A stretch of DNA of 64,000 nt. Origin: Papilionanthe hookeriana x Papilionanthe teres (lineage: Eukaryota > Streptophyta > Magnoliopsida > Asparagales > Orchidaceae). Below, piece by piece: positions 1 through 10,526 of this stretch. Every line of letters begins with the position of its first letter. Positions within the stretch are counted from its first letter, which is position 1. The stretch is from positions 79,239,239 through 79,303,238 of the forward strand of contig CM040430.1 of assembly GCA_022702705.1 (NCBI GenBank), given 5' to 3'. A program made the position numbers and the translations under genes. The notes under the pieces were generated by a model. The model saw only the letters and a program-made list of their open reading frames with translations, made no database searches and had not been told where the DNA came from.

Positions 1-957
1 TATTAGATTCTAAATCATCTTATGATACTTTGAATGCTATAAATAATAGACCCAACAATCCTTATTCTAATTATTATAATCCCAGTTAGCAAAACTACCC
101 AAAGTTAAACTGGAATAATAACACTACTGCTGTTAATCCGCAGTTGGGGAACAATTCTGTGAACCCATTGAGAAATTTGAATAACCAGAGAGACATTAAT
201 TATAAACCTTACTATCCTCCAGGTTTCAATATTAACCTGCAATTTAAGGAAAAGAAGTTGTCTATAGAAGAATTGATATTAAACATGGGTAATAAATTAC
301 AAAGTCAAGGGAACCAATTACAAAGTCAAGATAACCAATTACAAAGTCAGGGAGATGCTACTAAAAATATTGAAAATCACATAGGATATATTGATACTAC
401 ATTTAGTAATGGACCTTCAGGAACTTTCCCAAGTAATGTTGAAATCAACCCAAAAGATCAAAATAAAAAAAATAAAGCAATACAGTTAAGAAGTGGAAAA
501 GAATTAGAATCAAGAGTGCAAAAAGATGTTGAAGTTGAAAAAGAGAAGGTGGAAACTGATTAAGGACATGATAATATATATTAAGATTTAGAATATCAGC
601 TTAAACCAATGAAAATTACAGTAGAAAGACCACCACCTCCATTTCCTTAACAATTGAAGCAACAAAAGAGATATAAACAATTCTCAAAGTTCCAAGAAAT
701 ACTTAAAAAATTAACAGTAAATATTCCCTTCATTGAAGCCATAAAACAAATGCCTAATTATGTGAAGTTTATGAAGGATATACTAAAAAAGAAAATAAAG
801 TTTACAGATAATGAGACTGTTGCACTCAGAGAAGAATGTAGCACAATTATTCAGAAAAAGCTTCTTGAAAAACTGAAAGATCCTGGTAGCTTCACTGTAC
901 CTTGTGTTATTGGAGATTTTTTTTTTGGAAGAGCCTTATGTGATCAGCGAGTCAGTA
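1..957 (+). pseudogene. Athila-type gag with start of protease (fragment)
   Basis: This is the C-terminal half of a plant Ty3/gypsy Athila gag, the structural capsid/nucleocapsid protein, running into the aspartic protease. It matches the better preserved gag at 38953-40560 in order: the NNPYSNYY segment, the coiled SIEELIL/LQSQ region, the IQLRSGKELE segment, the proline-rich PPPPFP site, then EALEQMPSYVKFMKDIL and a LKDPGSFTVPC stretch. The protease motif, normally ALCDLGASIN in this family, is reached at about 940-957 and there the reading frame enters a MITE. Stops at 87-89 (TAG where the family has Trp), 561 and 648 show it is dead. An in-frame triplication of a seven-residue LQSQGNQ unit lies at about 292-354. 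The 5' part is outside the window. The open frame 654-1115 is a chimera of gag and MITE, not a gene. Confidence 0.88.
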
Positions 958-960
958 TTA

Positions 961-1994
961 GGGTCAGTTTGGCGCAGCTGCAGTTTCTCAGCTTTTTAGG
1001 TGCAGCTGCACTGCCCCAGAAAGCTACTGTAGGGAAGCTGCTGCTGGGAAGCTGGTTGTATGTTCGTTGCAACTGTGTGAAAAAAGATGTGGGGCAACTG
1101 TTTCTGAAAAAATGATCATTCTGCTCCTGTCCAGTAAACTTATTTGTAACAGAACAACAGAACCCATATATTTTAGATTTAAGAAGCTGAATTTCATTTC
1201 AAAACACAACTCAAGTTTATATACACCACTCACTGAACAGTGACGAGGATTTCTCCTCACCTTCATCTTCCACCTTCATCAATGGCAGAACAGATGGAGC
1301 CATCATATCAACAGTACTAACAATGAAACTCTTCTCTTCATTCAAACCTTCAACCTTCACAACAGAATGAATTGCTTCATTCCTTGCACTAGGGTCTACC
1401 AAGCTTGTGTTAATCTCTTCCACTTCTACCACATTTGGATTTCCAAATTAGCTTCATAAGAGATGGAAACCAAGCAATGCTAAGCAAACTATATAAATAA
1501 AAATTTGAAAAAAAAACACACACACACACACAATCTTTTTCCCTAGGAAGAACACAAGCTTGCGAAACTTCAATTTTGAAAAATAAAAAGAACAAAAATC
1601 AAATCAAAAGCACCAGAAATTTCAAGATCCGTGACAAAGTTGAAGCTACCATTCACAATAGGAAAAGCTTAAGGACTCGACAAGATGAATTAAGAAAAAA
1701 AAAACATATTTACCTGCAAAGCTGGCAATGAAGGTGCAAGCAGACAACATCACTAGAGTACTCATCTGTTCCCACACATCCAAACGACCAAAGTGATCTA
1801 ACTCACCTTTCTCCTTTTCCTCCCCTACCCCGACATCCTCCATTCCTGGGCCCCCTGTGACAGTTAGGGCAGAGGAAGCTGAGGCGGTATTGAATGGAGG
1901 GTGCACCGAAGTAAAAATCTGGAGGATAACGGTCCACGGGGTCTCACCCATAGCTGGTTTTTCACTCAGATTCGTAGCTGCCGCGAGTGAAAAG
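961..1994. mobile_element. PIF/Harbinger (Tourist-like) MITE, right end lost
   Basis: The left end is GGGTCAGTTTGG directly after TTA (958-960), as expected for Tourist/Harbinger TIRs with a TTA/TAA target site. The first about 200 bases resemble the start of the element at 23037-25139: a GCTGCAG-rich segment, GGGAAGCTGGT, then a short TGATCATTCTGCTCC-like block. The insertion point is inside the protease DLGASI codons of the host gag. No matching right TIR or second TTA is seen; at 1995 the sequence switches to an Athila LTR, so the right end was removed. No transposase is recognisable. A short CA microsatellite lies at about 1516-1532. Confidence 0.6.
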
Positions 1995-2580
1995 TGATAT
2001 ACCTAAAATATACAGTGTTTTTAAGCACATTTTTATATCTATTTTTGATGATATTGCATTTTAATGAAAGTTATTTTTGTGTTTTTCTTGTAGGTATGAT
2101 TAAAATGACTGACTATGATGAAAGGTGCAAAACAAGATCAAATTTGGAGCAAAAATTGAAAGTTGTGCAAGATTAGCCTTTGCGGCTAAGTGCCGGACCC
2201 TTGGCGCATAGGTGACACATTTAAAGTGACGAATTTTATTTGATTTTGGCGTGAATTTGAAGGGGTATTTGAAGCATCCTTTGGTTTAAACTTCACTAGC
2301 TTCCCATCAGTGCCAAAACTCATTTAAAATTTGAACAGGTGGATGCATTCTTGATGGATACATTAAATCTTGACATATTTTGAAGAGACACCAAGGCACC
2401 TTTTGGAAAATTTTAAAAAGAAGACTTAAAGATCAGAAAAATGGTTCTTGTTGGAGGTTGTGATTAGTGTTAAGAGTTAAGTTTATGTTAGAGAGTTATT
2501 TAGAGCACACCTTTCCACTTCACCACTATTTTTATCAATTGTATCTAGTTTTTATTTAGAGTAAAATAGAGATTTAGAGT
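1995..2580 (+). repeat. 5' portion of an Athila LTR (same type as 8616-10310)
   Basis: Starts TGATATACCTAAAATATACAG and follows the LTR at 8616 (TGATACACCTAAAATATATAG) through the region that ends with the TTGAAGAGACACCAAGGCACC block at about 2382. It carries a degenerate pair of GGCGCC-type boxes near 2183 and 2203. The 3' half of the LTR is missing: at about 2580 the sequence passes into env-leader sequence. It is a truncated or recombined LTR, not a complete one. Confidence 0.75.
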
Positions 2581-2915
2581 CTACAGAGTTGAGACTTTGA
2601 CCATATTTGACCAGCTTCAACCTTCAGCCAAGGCTGATAACTACTCTTAGGACTTGCTAGCATTTAGATTTGAGGTGAATTTAAGGCCTTTTGAGTTTGA
2701 ATCTCATCCTCACTTGGTAAGAGTTCTACTTTAAACTAAAAATTTTTAATTTTCACCATAGAAATCTCCTACATTAGGGAATTCCAAAATTTTGGGAAGC
2801 TTTGAGATGATCCATGGTTAAATGCTCTTACCTAGCAGATTTGACTTTTGAGTCTATTACATTATAACTTTGAAATTTATTAGGATTTATTTACACATTT
2901 TCTAGAAATTTTGAA
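2581..2915 (+). promoter_or_regulatory. leader of env-like ORF with candidate intron
   Basis: Non-coding leader shared with 45540-45809 and, on the minus strand, 7373-7630; the common landmark is a TTTTCACCATgGA-like block. A splice-donor-like TTG|GTAAGAG occurs at 2716-2723 and an acceptor-like TTTTCTAG at 2898-2905, shortly before the ATG at 2916. The same donor and acceptor positions recur in the other two copies, giving introns of about 190-205 bases. Splicing is inferred from sequence conservation only. Confidence 0.4.
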
Positions 2916-3993
2916 ATGGCTCCAAGGATGTTTAAGGGGAGGAGAAAGGTGGATTTTGATGAAAAGAAGTTTGTAAATATCAAAGCACAGTATTACTTTA
3001 ACTCTACCCTCTTAAGTAAAAAGAGTATACATGATCGAGGATTTGAAAATTTGGGCAGAGTTGTGGAGTAGATAACTGATCAGAACTAGGAAACATTTTG
3101 TTATTTTTCTGTCGATGCAGTTGCAGATGTAGTTTGTGAGTTTTATGCTAACTTGCGATGGATTGAAGAAGCATCTGTGCTAGTTCGAGGACAAATGGTA
3201 GAATTCACTCTTGCACAAATGAATGCTTTCTACCAGTTGAGAGATAATCCATTCTGTGAGTATAACTCTTTTGTTACTGTGGATGATGCCTTAAATGAGG
3301 TAATTAATTTTCTTACTGATGGAAAAGGGGAATGAAAAAAAAGCAAAGGCAAAAGATAAATTTTCCTGCTTCCACTCTAAATGTTGCATCTAAAGCCTTT
3401 ATGCAAGATTAGTATCTACTCATCATCATAGTGAAGTTTCAAGAAATAGAGCAATTCTGAATTTTTGTATCCAAAACACGAGAATAATTTACATTGGTAA
3501 AGTTATTCATAATAGTATTCAGACTATAGCTATTGGAGAAATCACTGGAGGATTGGGACATCCTGCCCTGATTTACACATTATGTGTATAATCAGGAGTT
3601 GAGGTTGATAGTAGCGAAGAGTTAGTCCATCCTTTAAATCCTATTAGTAAAGCCAACATTTGCACTTATGAATCTCATGTAGGATGGAGATCTGGAAGTA
3701 AGAGTAGAGAGGTTCCCTCTACCAGTCATGATACACTTTCTACCTCTGAAACTCCTACTATTTTTGATGTTATGGAGCGGCTGATGATACGACAAGGTGA
3801 TATTACGAAGCTTCATAGCAGGATTGATGGATTGGAAGCAAGAAATATCATTAATGATGATTATTAAAGGAGAAGAGTGGAATATGATATAGCTTATCAT
3901 GATACTCAGATGAGATTTATGAGGGGAGAAGCTGGTGTTATATTTCTGACTTGCCCCCGTTATATTCCATACCAGCCTGAAGAGGAAGAATGA
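2916..3993 (+). pseudogene. Athila env-like / plant transposon protein-domain ORF
   Basis: Degenerate homologue of the ORF at 45810-46971, located as in other Athila elements between pol and the 3' LTR. Shared features in order are a basic start (MAPR.FKGRR.K), a VVCEFYANL segment, a VEFTLAQMNAFYQL segment (other copy: VGFTPEHINIFYGL), an INFLTDGKG segment, and an acidic C-terminus ending PEEEE before TGA. The EFYAN...FTPE...FYGLP pattern recalls the domain annotated as a putative plant transposon protein in many Athila env-region ORFs; that is family knowledge, and a true envelope role is unproven. Internal stops near 3070 and 3088, plus a frame break after 3335, show it is a pseudogene. The longest surviving open block is 3153-3335. 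No transmembrane segment or signal peptide is evident. Confidence 0.75.
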
Positions 3994-5165
3994 GCAGAAG
4001 AAGAAAGAGAAGATGATTGGCAGTGTAGTATTCTTTTAGTTTTCTATTGTTGTGTAGACTTTTGTGTTTGTTATTTGCTTTTTATGTAATTGATGTGTGT
4101 AGTGATTGTACTCTTTTAATTTAGTTAAGTTGTATTGAAACTTATGTTGGTTTGTTTATCAATTGTATTAAAATTATAATGGATGTATGTTGTATTAAGT
4201 GTTTAAAGTTGTGTTTTAAATTTTCTTCACCCTAAAAATCTTTAATATATATGTGAACAATGCTTCTAAATATTTTATGCCTGTAGTTAAGTTTTTTATT
4301 AATTCCTGCATGCTTCAGAAGAATCAAATGCCCGACACAAAAGTTTAGTTTGCTTTTTGTTTTTCTCTCATTTATTAATTTGATATACACTGAAAAACTT
4401 AAGTTTGGGGGAGAAAAAAATAACTTTTATTTGTTCTCAATTAAAATATATTTTCAAAATTATTTTAACATGACTTAAAGTAGTTGAGCTTAACTTTAGA
4501 TAAATAAATTTTTGATTTCATTTAAATTGAGAGTCGTAGAGGTTTATGTGAGGAGAAAAGGGTGGGGATCTATGATGAATCATTTAAAAGCAAATATATA
4601 TCTATAAAGTAAATAAATGTTTCAAGTTCCAACTTTAGGGAGAGGAGAGTGAAGTTTAAAATTATTAAAGGCTATCCAGATGTAGTAACCATCACAAGAA
4701 AGGAAAAAAAAGATTCAAAAGCAATCCCCCAAAAAAAGGAAAAGAAAATATATGTGAGGAGAAGCTTGAAAAGATGCCTAATCAAAATTTGGCTTCAAAT
4801 AAATCAACTTAAGGGAAGAGCTTAGTTATATTTCTGAATTTATATTTAAGTATTAGCATCCTTACTGATAGAGTTCTCATGAGCTTCATTTTCATATGAT
4901 TCTTCAAAGCACCCTTAATGTAACAAATTATGATTATTCTTGAAATGAATAGGAGACTAGAACTCTTCGACTTGATTAATAAATGCATTTACACTTATAG
5001 TTTTGACCTAGGTTACTGAAAATCGTTCTAAAAGTCTTGCTATTATATTCATTTAAATAAAAAATCATAGTAATTTTTAAGTAAATTTCACTACTAAGAG
5101 TCATATTTTTATATAGCAAAAGGATTACTTGAGGACAAGTAATAGTTAAGTTTAGGAGATTTAGA
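3994..5165 (+). other. Athila 3' untranslated region with two polypurine-type tracts
   Basis: Non-coding region between the env-like ORF and the 3' LTR. It matches 46972-48356 in patches: AGGCTATCCA at about 4671, a TGTGAGGAGAAGCTTGA block at 4753-4769, and the end with ACTTGAGGACAAGT. AAGTTTGGGGGAGAAAAAAA at 4401-4420 is a polypurine-type tract about 750 bases before the one at the LTR border (AAGTTTAGGAGA at 5148-5159). No ORF of note is present. Confidence 0.7.
5124..5143 (+). promoter_or_regulatory. hairpin next to polypurine tract
   Basis: ATTACTTG-AGGA-CAAGTAAT is a perfect 8-bp stem with a 4-base loop, ending four bases before the polypurine tract. The same hairpin is at 48318-48337 with a compensated outer base pair (G-C instead of A-T). 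This suggests selection on structure; the function is unknown. Confidence 0.6.
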
Positions 5166-6830
5166 TGCACCAAAAATATGTTAGATTTTTCATATATATT
5201 TTTTACTCATTTTTGGTGATATTACACTTTATAGGAAGGTATTTTTCATGTTTTGCTGTAAGTATGATGATTTTAGGCAATTAGAGCAAAAAGAAGCAAA
5301 AAGGAACAAATTTGAAGAGAGAAAGAGAAAAAACCAGAAATTTGAGTTATGGCACCGACGACGCCAGAATGGACACCGACGACTCCAGAATGGGCACCGA
5401 CGGGCCGGAACGGGCACCGACAGTGCGTTTTTCCAAAGTGTTCAAAATAATTAGTGCGATAAGGTGCCGACGGTGCCCAATGTCGGTGAAGGTCAGATTC
5501 AATGTATTTGGACGATTTTTGGAGGGATGCTTGAGGCATCTCTTGGGGAAATCGTCCCTAGGCTATTTTAATACTAATTGGTGCCAAAATTAAAAGAGAA
5601 GAAGTGGTGTGAGTGAAGTAAATTAGTGTGTCAGTTGAGAGGAAGTGTTTACAGAGAGTTTAGAGTTTAGGGTTTGGTGTAAAAGTGTTGTTTTGTGAGG
5701 GATTCTTCTTAAAAGAGTTGTAGGAGGAGAGGGAAAGTGAGAGATTGCTTCTTCTCTACTATTCTAAGAGAGAATTGTGTGTTGTTGTGAAGTGAGAAGG
5801 AGATTCAAAAAAACTTCAAGGGAATTGCTTGGGGAAGAAATTGAGATAAGTTGTATTTACTTCTTATTGTTTGTATGGCTTTGCTTTTATATATAATTTT
5901 TTTTTCGTATGTTCCTCATAAATTATGAGTAGATTTCTTTGTCTTTCTCATTGCAATGATATATGGTGAAGTGATGGTTTAGATTTGATGTACCATATGA
6001 ATGTTAATAAATTGTGATGATTTTTCACTTCATACTTCATTTAATTTTCGATCTGGCTAATTGAATTATTAAAAAATGTTATGAAACATACGATCCGAAA
6101 GGACTATGCTTTCTACAATAAAAATGAAGATTACATTTAATGTCCATGAATGAGTGATGTAGTTTATGGGGGTTGAGTGCAAATAAATAAAGAAATATGG
6201 TTTATTGGGTGTAGAATTGGAGATTTTAGGGTACAGACTAAAATCCCCAATTTGGTCCTAGTGTTTGGAAACTAAAGTGAAGGTTAGCCTTCAAGAGAAG
6301 GGAAGTTGGAGCTCTAGAGTGAGAGTTAGTATCCTCCTAGGCTAACCATGGATTTAGGGACTAAACCTAGGATTAGCCAATGTTCATTATAACACTCAGA
6401 AGAGAGTAAAGAATATGTATTCTCCTATTTGGCACAATAGAAGAATTTTTTTAATCTTTATCATTCACTCACCATAACATCATTGTAAGGGGAGGAGACT
6501 TTTTCTAAATTTGAATCTTTCAATACAAAACTTATTGTAGTAGTAATTAACTTTAATTTGACATTTATAAAGTACTCTAGTGATCTTAAAATCTAGCATT
6601 GTTAAACTTTAGCAACTTTAGTATTTAATTTAAGTGCATTACAATTTGAATATTGGATTTTTGTGCTACGCTTTAAGGTTTGCTTCCTCCCCGTGGGATC
6701 GATAACCAGGACTCCACTAAAGCTCTGTATTACTTAAGCGATATGTATACTTGCGTATAAATTGGCTGCTTTCTTATTAGACTGGTCATATTTTGCGACT
6801 GAACTAAAAATACTTATTTAAGACAGTCAC
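5166..6830 (+). repeat. Athila 3' LTR (second LTR type)
   Basis: Begins TGCACC after the polypurine tract AAGTTTAGGAGA. It contains a block of 20-21 bp repeats around CACCGAC (5351-5422) and the LTR landmark GGGATCGATAACCAGGACTC (6696-6715) followed by TATACTTGCGTA, which recurs in all Athila LTRs here. Its 3' half matches the LTR fragment at 32691-33870. The right end is set by the start of reverse env-like homology near 6832; a clean CA terminus and target duplication were not found, so the end is approximate. Confidence 0.7.
5349..5424 (+). repeat. 21-bp repeats in LTR
   Basis: Four copies of a unit built on GGCACCGACGACGCCAGAAT, with the CACCGAC core at 5353, 5374, 5395 and 5415 (steps 21, 21, 20). 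The position, spacing and GC-rich character correspond to the GGCGCC box pairs of the other LTRs. Confidence 0.75.
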
Positions 6831-6832
6831 GG

Positions 6833-7372
6833 TTGATCACTTCACTCAAAAGATTTGTAGGAAGAAGTTGAGTAGAGATAAAATAATATCATGCCTTAGA
6901 TGGATCATTAAGCATGGATGAAGAAAAAAATTACATCGTGATCATTCTTAATCTTCCAAGATCCATGTGCATCAGTCAGAAATATAATGATCTCATCTAG
7001 TGCCACATCCGTAGGATCAAATTTAGAATAAAAGAAATCAGTAACACTAGGTAGCTTGTATTGATCCGCTCTAGGGTGAACTCGACTCTCCTCTCCCTAA
7101 CAAACACTTCATCATCCAACGCAACTGGGAAATTTGAATAGAACTCTTGAGAAAGTGGAATAACTGCTACTACAGTGAAATAATAGAAACTCTCTCAAGG
7201 ATGCGTAACAATCAAAATGTTCACAGATCCACCAGGTATATAAAAGCTCCTTTCCTTAATAAATTTATTTGATAATAGTAAATCATTGTACTCATCTTGT
7301 GCTTTAAGACTAGTAAATTTCCTATGATAATAAACATCTTTCCCCTTTCCTCTCTTTATCTTAGGAGATATC
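6833..7372 (-). pseudogene. Athila env-like ORF fragment, reverse strand
   Basis: Reading on the minus strand from 7371 downwards, the translation follows the env-like ORF at 45810-46424: a SPKIKRGKGKD start (other copy APKSKRGKERE), FIKERSFYIPGG (other copy FISERSFYNTGE), YFTVVAVIPLSQEFYSNF (other copy YFTVVVVIPVVREFYANF), FVRERRVEFTLERIN, then in another frame DEIIIFLTDAHGSWKIKN and an LSEV segment at the end. The start codon position is ATA instead of ATG. One internal stop (a TGA in the SFYYFTV block) and a frameshift near 7050 make it non-functional. It abuts the end of the plus-strand LTR, so this is a junction between two separate insertions or a rearrangement. Upstream on its strand, 7373-7630 is the conserved leader. 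Confidence 0.72.
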
Positions 7373-7683
7373 TAAAACTTCAAGAACAATTCCAATAAAT
7401 TTCAAATATAAGTTCTAAAGGCTCCTACAAGCATTTCCAGGCAAAGAAGCTTCCATCCATGGGGTTTTTTACTATTTTCTCAAAATTTCCAAATTTTTGG
7501 GATCTTCACAATGTGGAATAAATCCATGGTGAAAGAATAAAAGTTCTTAGGTAAAGTGTAAATCTTACCCAAAGAAGAAGAAATCCAAAGTTTTTGAGTC
7601 AAAAAACTTCAAAAATCATAATCTAAAAGAAACCCTAGGGTGCTCTCGCGATGAGTTGGTGATCCACCGATATTTATGCTTAC

Positions 7684-7685
<2 letters not shown>
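7373..7685 (-). other. reverse-strand env leader
   Basis: Reverse complement matches the leader before 45810, including the TTTCACCATGGATTT block. On the minus strand a donor-like GGGTAAGA lies at about 7563-7570 and an acceptor-like GTTTTAG ends at 7372, right at the ORF start. Confidence 0.5.

Positions 7686-7686
<1 letters not shown>

Positions 7687-7769
<83 letters not shown>
7687..7769. repeat. (TA)n microsatellite
   Basis: About 41 uninterrupted TA units. Open frames through it encode only Tyr-Ile repeats and are not genes. Confidence 0.97.
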
Positions 7770-7772
<3 letters not shown>

Positions 7773-7774
7773 AA

Positions 7775-8605
7775 TTAATACTCATTTTCAATGATTTTAT
7801 AATGTGGATAGTACGCAAGTATACGTATCATTTATCAAGTAATATAGGACTATTTGATAAAGCCCCAAGATATCGAACCCATAGGGAAAATGATTAATAA
7901 ATGAAAATATCTTCTGATTCAGAAATGGAAAATTAACTTTTTACTTTTTGAAAATATTTTATTCAAACCAAAGATAATATTTTAGAAAATAAGATATGAT
8001 TCTTTTTGTTGATTTTATAATTTGAAATGAAAGTAAGCAACTATTTTAAGTAAATTTTTGTAAGATAAAAACTTATGCAAATGAATTATCTTTTTCTTTT
8101 TAATGAAGCAGTAACAAGTTGTGGAAAATATTTATTGTGGAAGTATCTAAAATGTGTTGTGCCAAATGGGAGCAATAATATTTTTTACCCTTACTAGAGA
8201 TGTTATAAAGAACATAGGTTAATTTACTGTCCTAAAGATCTTGAAGATGAGTTAGGCGGGAAAGATACTAGCTCTCACTCTAGAGTTTCCTCGATTCCCT
8301 CTATCTGAGGGCTAACATCTCGTATCAAAACATAAAATAATAAACCAAATTGGGGGCTTTAGCCTGTCACTCTAAAGTCCTCAAATTCTACACCCATTAA
8401 AGTTTATCTCTCTATTTATTTATACTCATCCATATGGATTACATTCTCACCCATACAATCTGATGTGATTCTTTCCAAGTGTTGACTGAGATAATACTAC
8501 ACTGGATCTTACATGTTCTCACAACATATTTTAACATCTTAATTGGCCAAATCAAGAAGTAAATAAAGTGTGAGGTTTTGAATCATCACAACTTCTTCCA
8601 ACAAT
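7775..8605 (-). repeat. 3' half of an Athila LTR, reverse strand
   Basis: The reverse complement matches the 3' half of the LTR at 8616-10310 and of the reverse LTR 50583-52287: ACGCAAGTATACGTATC, the AAGCCCCAAGATATCGAACC block, and CATCACAACTTCTTCCAACA. It lies head-to-head with the complete LTR that starts at 8616, giving an inverted repeat with about 0.9 kb between the arms. Confidence 0.8.
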
Positions 8606-8615
8606 GAAATCCTAT

Positions 8616-10310
8616 TGATACACCTAAAATATATAGTATTTTTATGCACATCTTTATACCTATTTTTGATTATATTGCACTTTAATGGAAGATATTTTCA
8701 TGTTTTTCTTGCATGTATGATTAAAATGAGTGATTGTGATGAAATGAGCCAAAATGGATCAAATTTGGAGCAAAAATGAAAGGTGTGCAAAATTAGCCTC
8801 TGGCGCCTAAGCGTCGATTGCTGGTGCATAGGCGCAATAGTTAAAAGTGATGAATTAAATCAATTTTGGTGTCATTTCTAAGGGGAGTTTGAAGCAACTT
8901 TTGGTTTAAACTTCCTTAACTTCTTTTGGGCGGCAAATTCGAATGAAGAGATACATCTTTTGGTAGATACATTGAATATGGACATGATTTGAAGAGACAC
9001 CAAAGCACCTTTTAAAGAATTATTAAAATGAAGACTTGAAAATCAGAAAAAGAGAAGAGTTTTTAAAAGAAGTATTGGCAGGAGAAGTTGGAGAAAAGCT
9101 TCAAGTGGTTAAAGGGAAAGAGGAAGAAAGAGAGTCTTCTTTCTGCCATACTTTCTTTACTCTTCCACTTTACTTTATCATAGTTTTTATTAGAATTTAG
9201 GAGAGTGAACCCTTAGAGGTGGGCACCACCCCCCTAAGGAGTTATTTAGTGGAAAGCCAAAGTTACAGAGGAACTTTAAGAGTCTTGTGGAGAGGATTTT
9301 CATATAAGTTTTTATCTTTATTTTTACATTTAGTTTTAAAGTAAGACTTGTTGTGTTTTTACTATGGTTTCTACTTTCAAATCAAATTGTGTTTGTATTT
9401 TCTCCCTGATTTCTGAATAGTTTTCTCTATCCTTTCAAATGATGAAGTAATTAAATTATGGAAGGAATTTGTGTGAAGTATAGGTGTTTAATGTTGGAAG
9501 AAGTTGTGATGATTTCACTAGATTGCACTTCATTTACCTCTTGATTTGGCCAATTGAGATGTTAAATTTTGTTGTGAGAACATGTAAGAACCAATGCAGT
9601 ATTATCTTAATCAACAGTAGAGAGAATCACATGAAATTGTATGGGTGAGAACTGTAGTTCATATAGTTGAGTGCAAATAAATAGGGAGATATGCTTTTGA
9701 TTAAGTGTAGAATTAGAGGACTTTAGAGTGACAGACTAAAGCCCCCATTTTGGTTTGATGTTTTAAGTTTTGTTATGAGATGTTAGCCCCAGGTGGAGGG
9801 AAAAGAGGGAACTCTAAAGTGAGAGCTAGTATCTTCCCTACCTAACCCATCTACAAGATTTCAAAACTTTAAATTAACATATGTTCTTTGTAGAACTAAG
9901 TAAGGGTAAATAATATAACTGCTCCTATTTGGCACAACAAATTTAGATACTTCCATAATGAAATTCCATAATAATTATTGATTCATTAAAAGTGGAAAAA
10001 AATATTTTATTCTCATTTGCTTTCATATCATTTAATAGTCTTGTTAATTTTAGTTGCTTAATTTACTTTTTCTAAAAAAATAGCAAAAAGAATTTAAAAT
10101 TTTCAATTATAAAACATAACTAGCAAAATCATTTTGAAAAATAAAAAGTTGTTTTTCTGCTTTCTTTATATTTTTAGACATTTCCCTGTAGGTTCGATAT
10201 CTCAGGGCTTAATCAGAAAGTTCTATATTACTTGATAAATGATACGTATACTTGCATAGAATCTCATGTTATAAATAATTAAAGTTGATTTCTTATTTAT
10301 TTCGGAATCA
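8616..10310 (+). repeat. Athila 5' LTR
   Basis: Runs TGATACACC...TTCGGAATCA, followed by a PBS-type TGGCGCC. It carries a GGCGCC box pair at 8802 and 8823, the AGGTTCGATATCTCAGGG landmark near 10192, and TACGTATACTTGCATAG near 10243. The reverse LTR 50583-52287 is the same family and similar length (1705 against 1695 bases). If the second PBS copy at 10404 is the one used, the LTR would extend to about 10397. Confidence 0.85.
8802..8836. promoter_or_regulatory. GGCGCC box pair, 21-bp spacing
   Basis: GGCGCCTAAGCGTC (8802) and GGTGCATAGGCGCA (8823), near-palindromes 21 bp apart and 186 bases into the LTR. Equivalent pairs are in the other LTRs; function unknown. Confidence 0.65.
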
Positions 10311-10526
10311 AGCTTTTGGCGCCATTGTAAAGAAAGAGATATCATCATTAAGAAGAAATATAAAGTGCAAAACGTAAGCATAAATATTCGGGAATCAAGT
10401 TTTTGGCGCCGTTGTTGAGAAAATTAATTAAAATACCTTTTAAAAGAAAACTCAAGAAAAACTAAATTTTTACTTTTTCCATGCTTTTGTTAATGTGTTT
10501 TATTTTATTTTGCTTTATAATTCTGT
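10311..10526 (+). other. leader between LTR and gag
   Basis: AT-rich leader holding the duplicated PBS region; no ORF. Confidence 0.6.
10317..10420 (+). promoter_or_regulatory. duplicated primer binding site region
   Basis: Two copies of AATCAAG(C/T)TTTTGGCGCC, at 10306 and 10393, 87 bases apart. Both carry a TGGCGCC(A/G)TTGT stretch of the type used as PBS by Athila elements. The reverse-strand relative has the same doublet with the same 87-base step. Confidence 0.65.

Noticed and set aside
654..1115. 153-residue open frame as a gene
   Set aside because: It is the end of gag fused to MITE sequence past 960.
7609..7897. Open frames rich in Tyr and Ile on both strands
   Set aside because: They are translations of the TA microsatellite.
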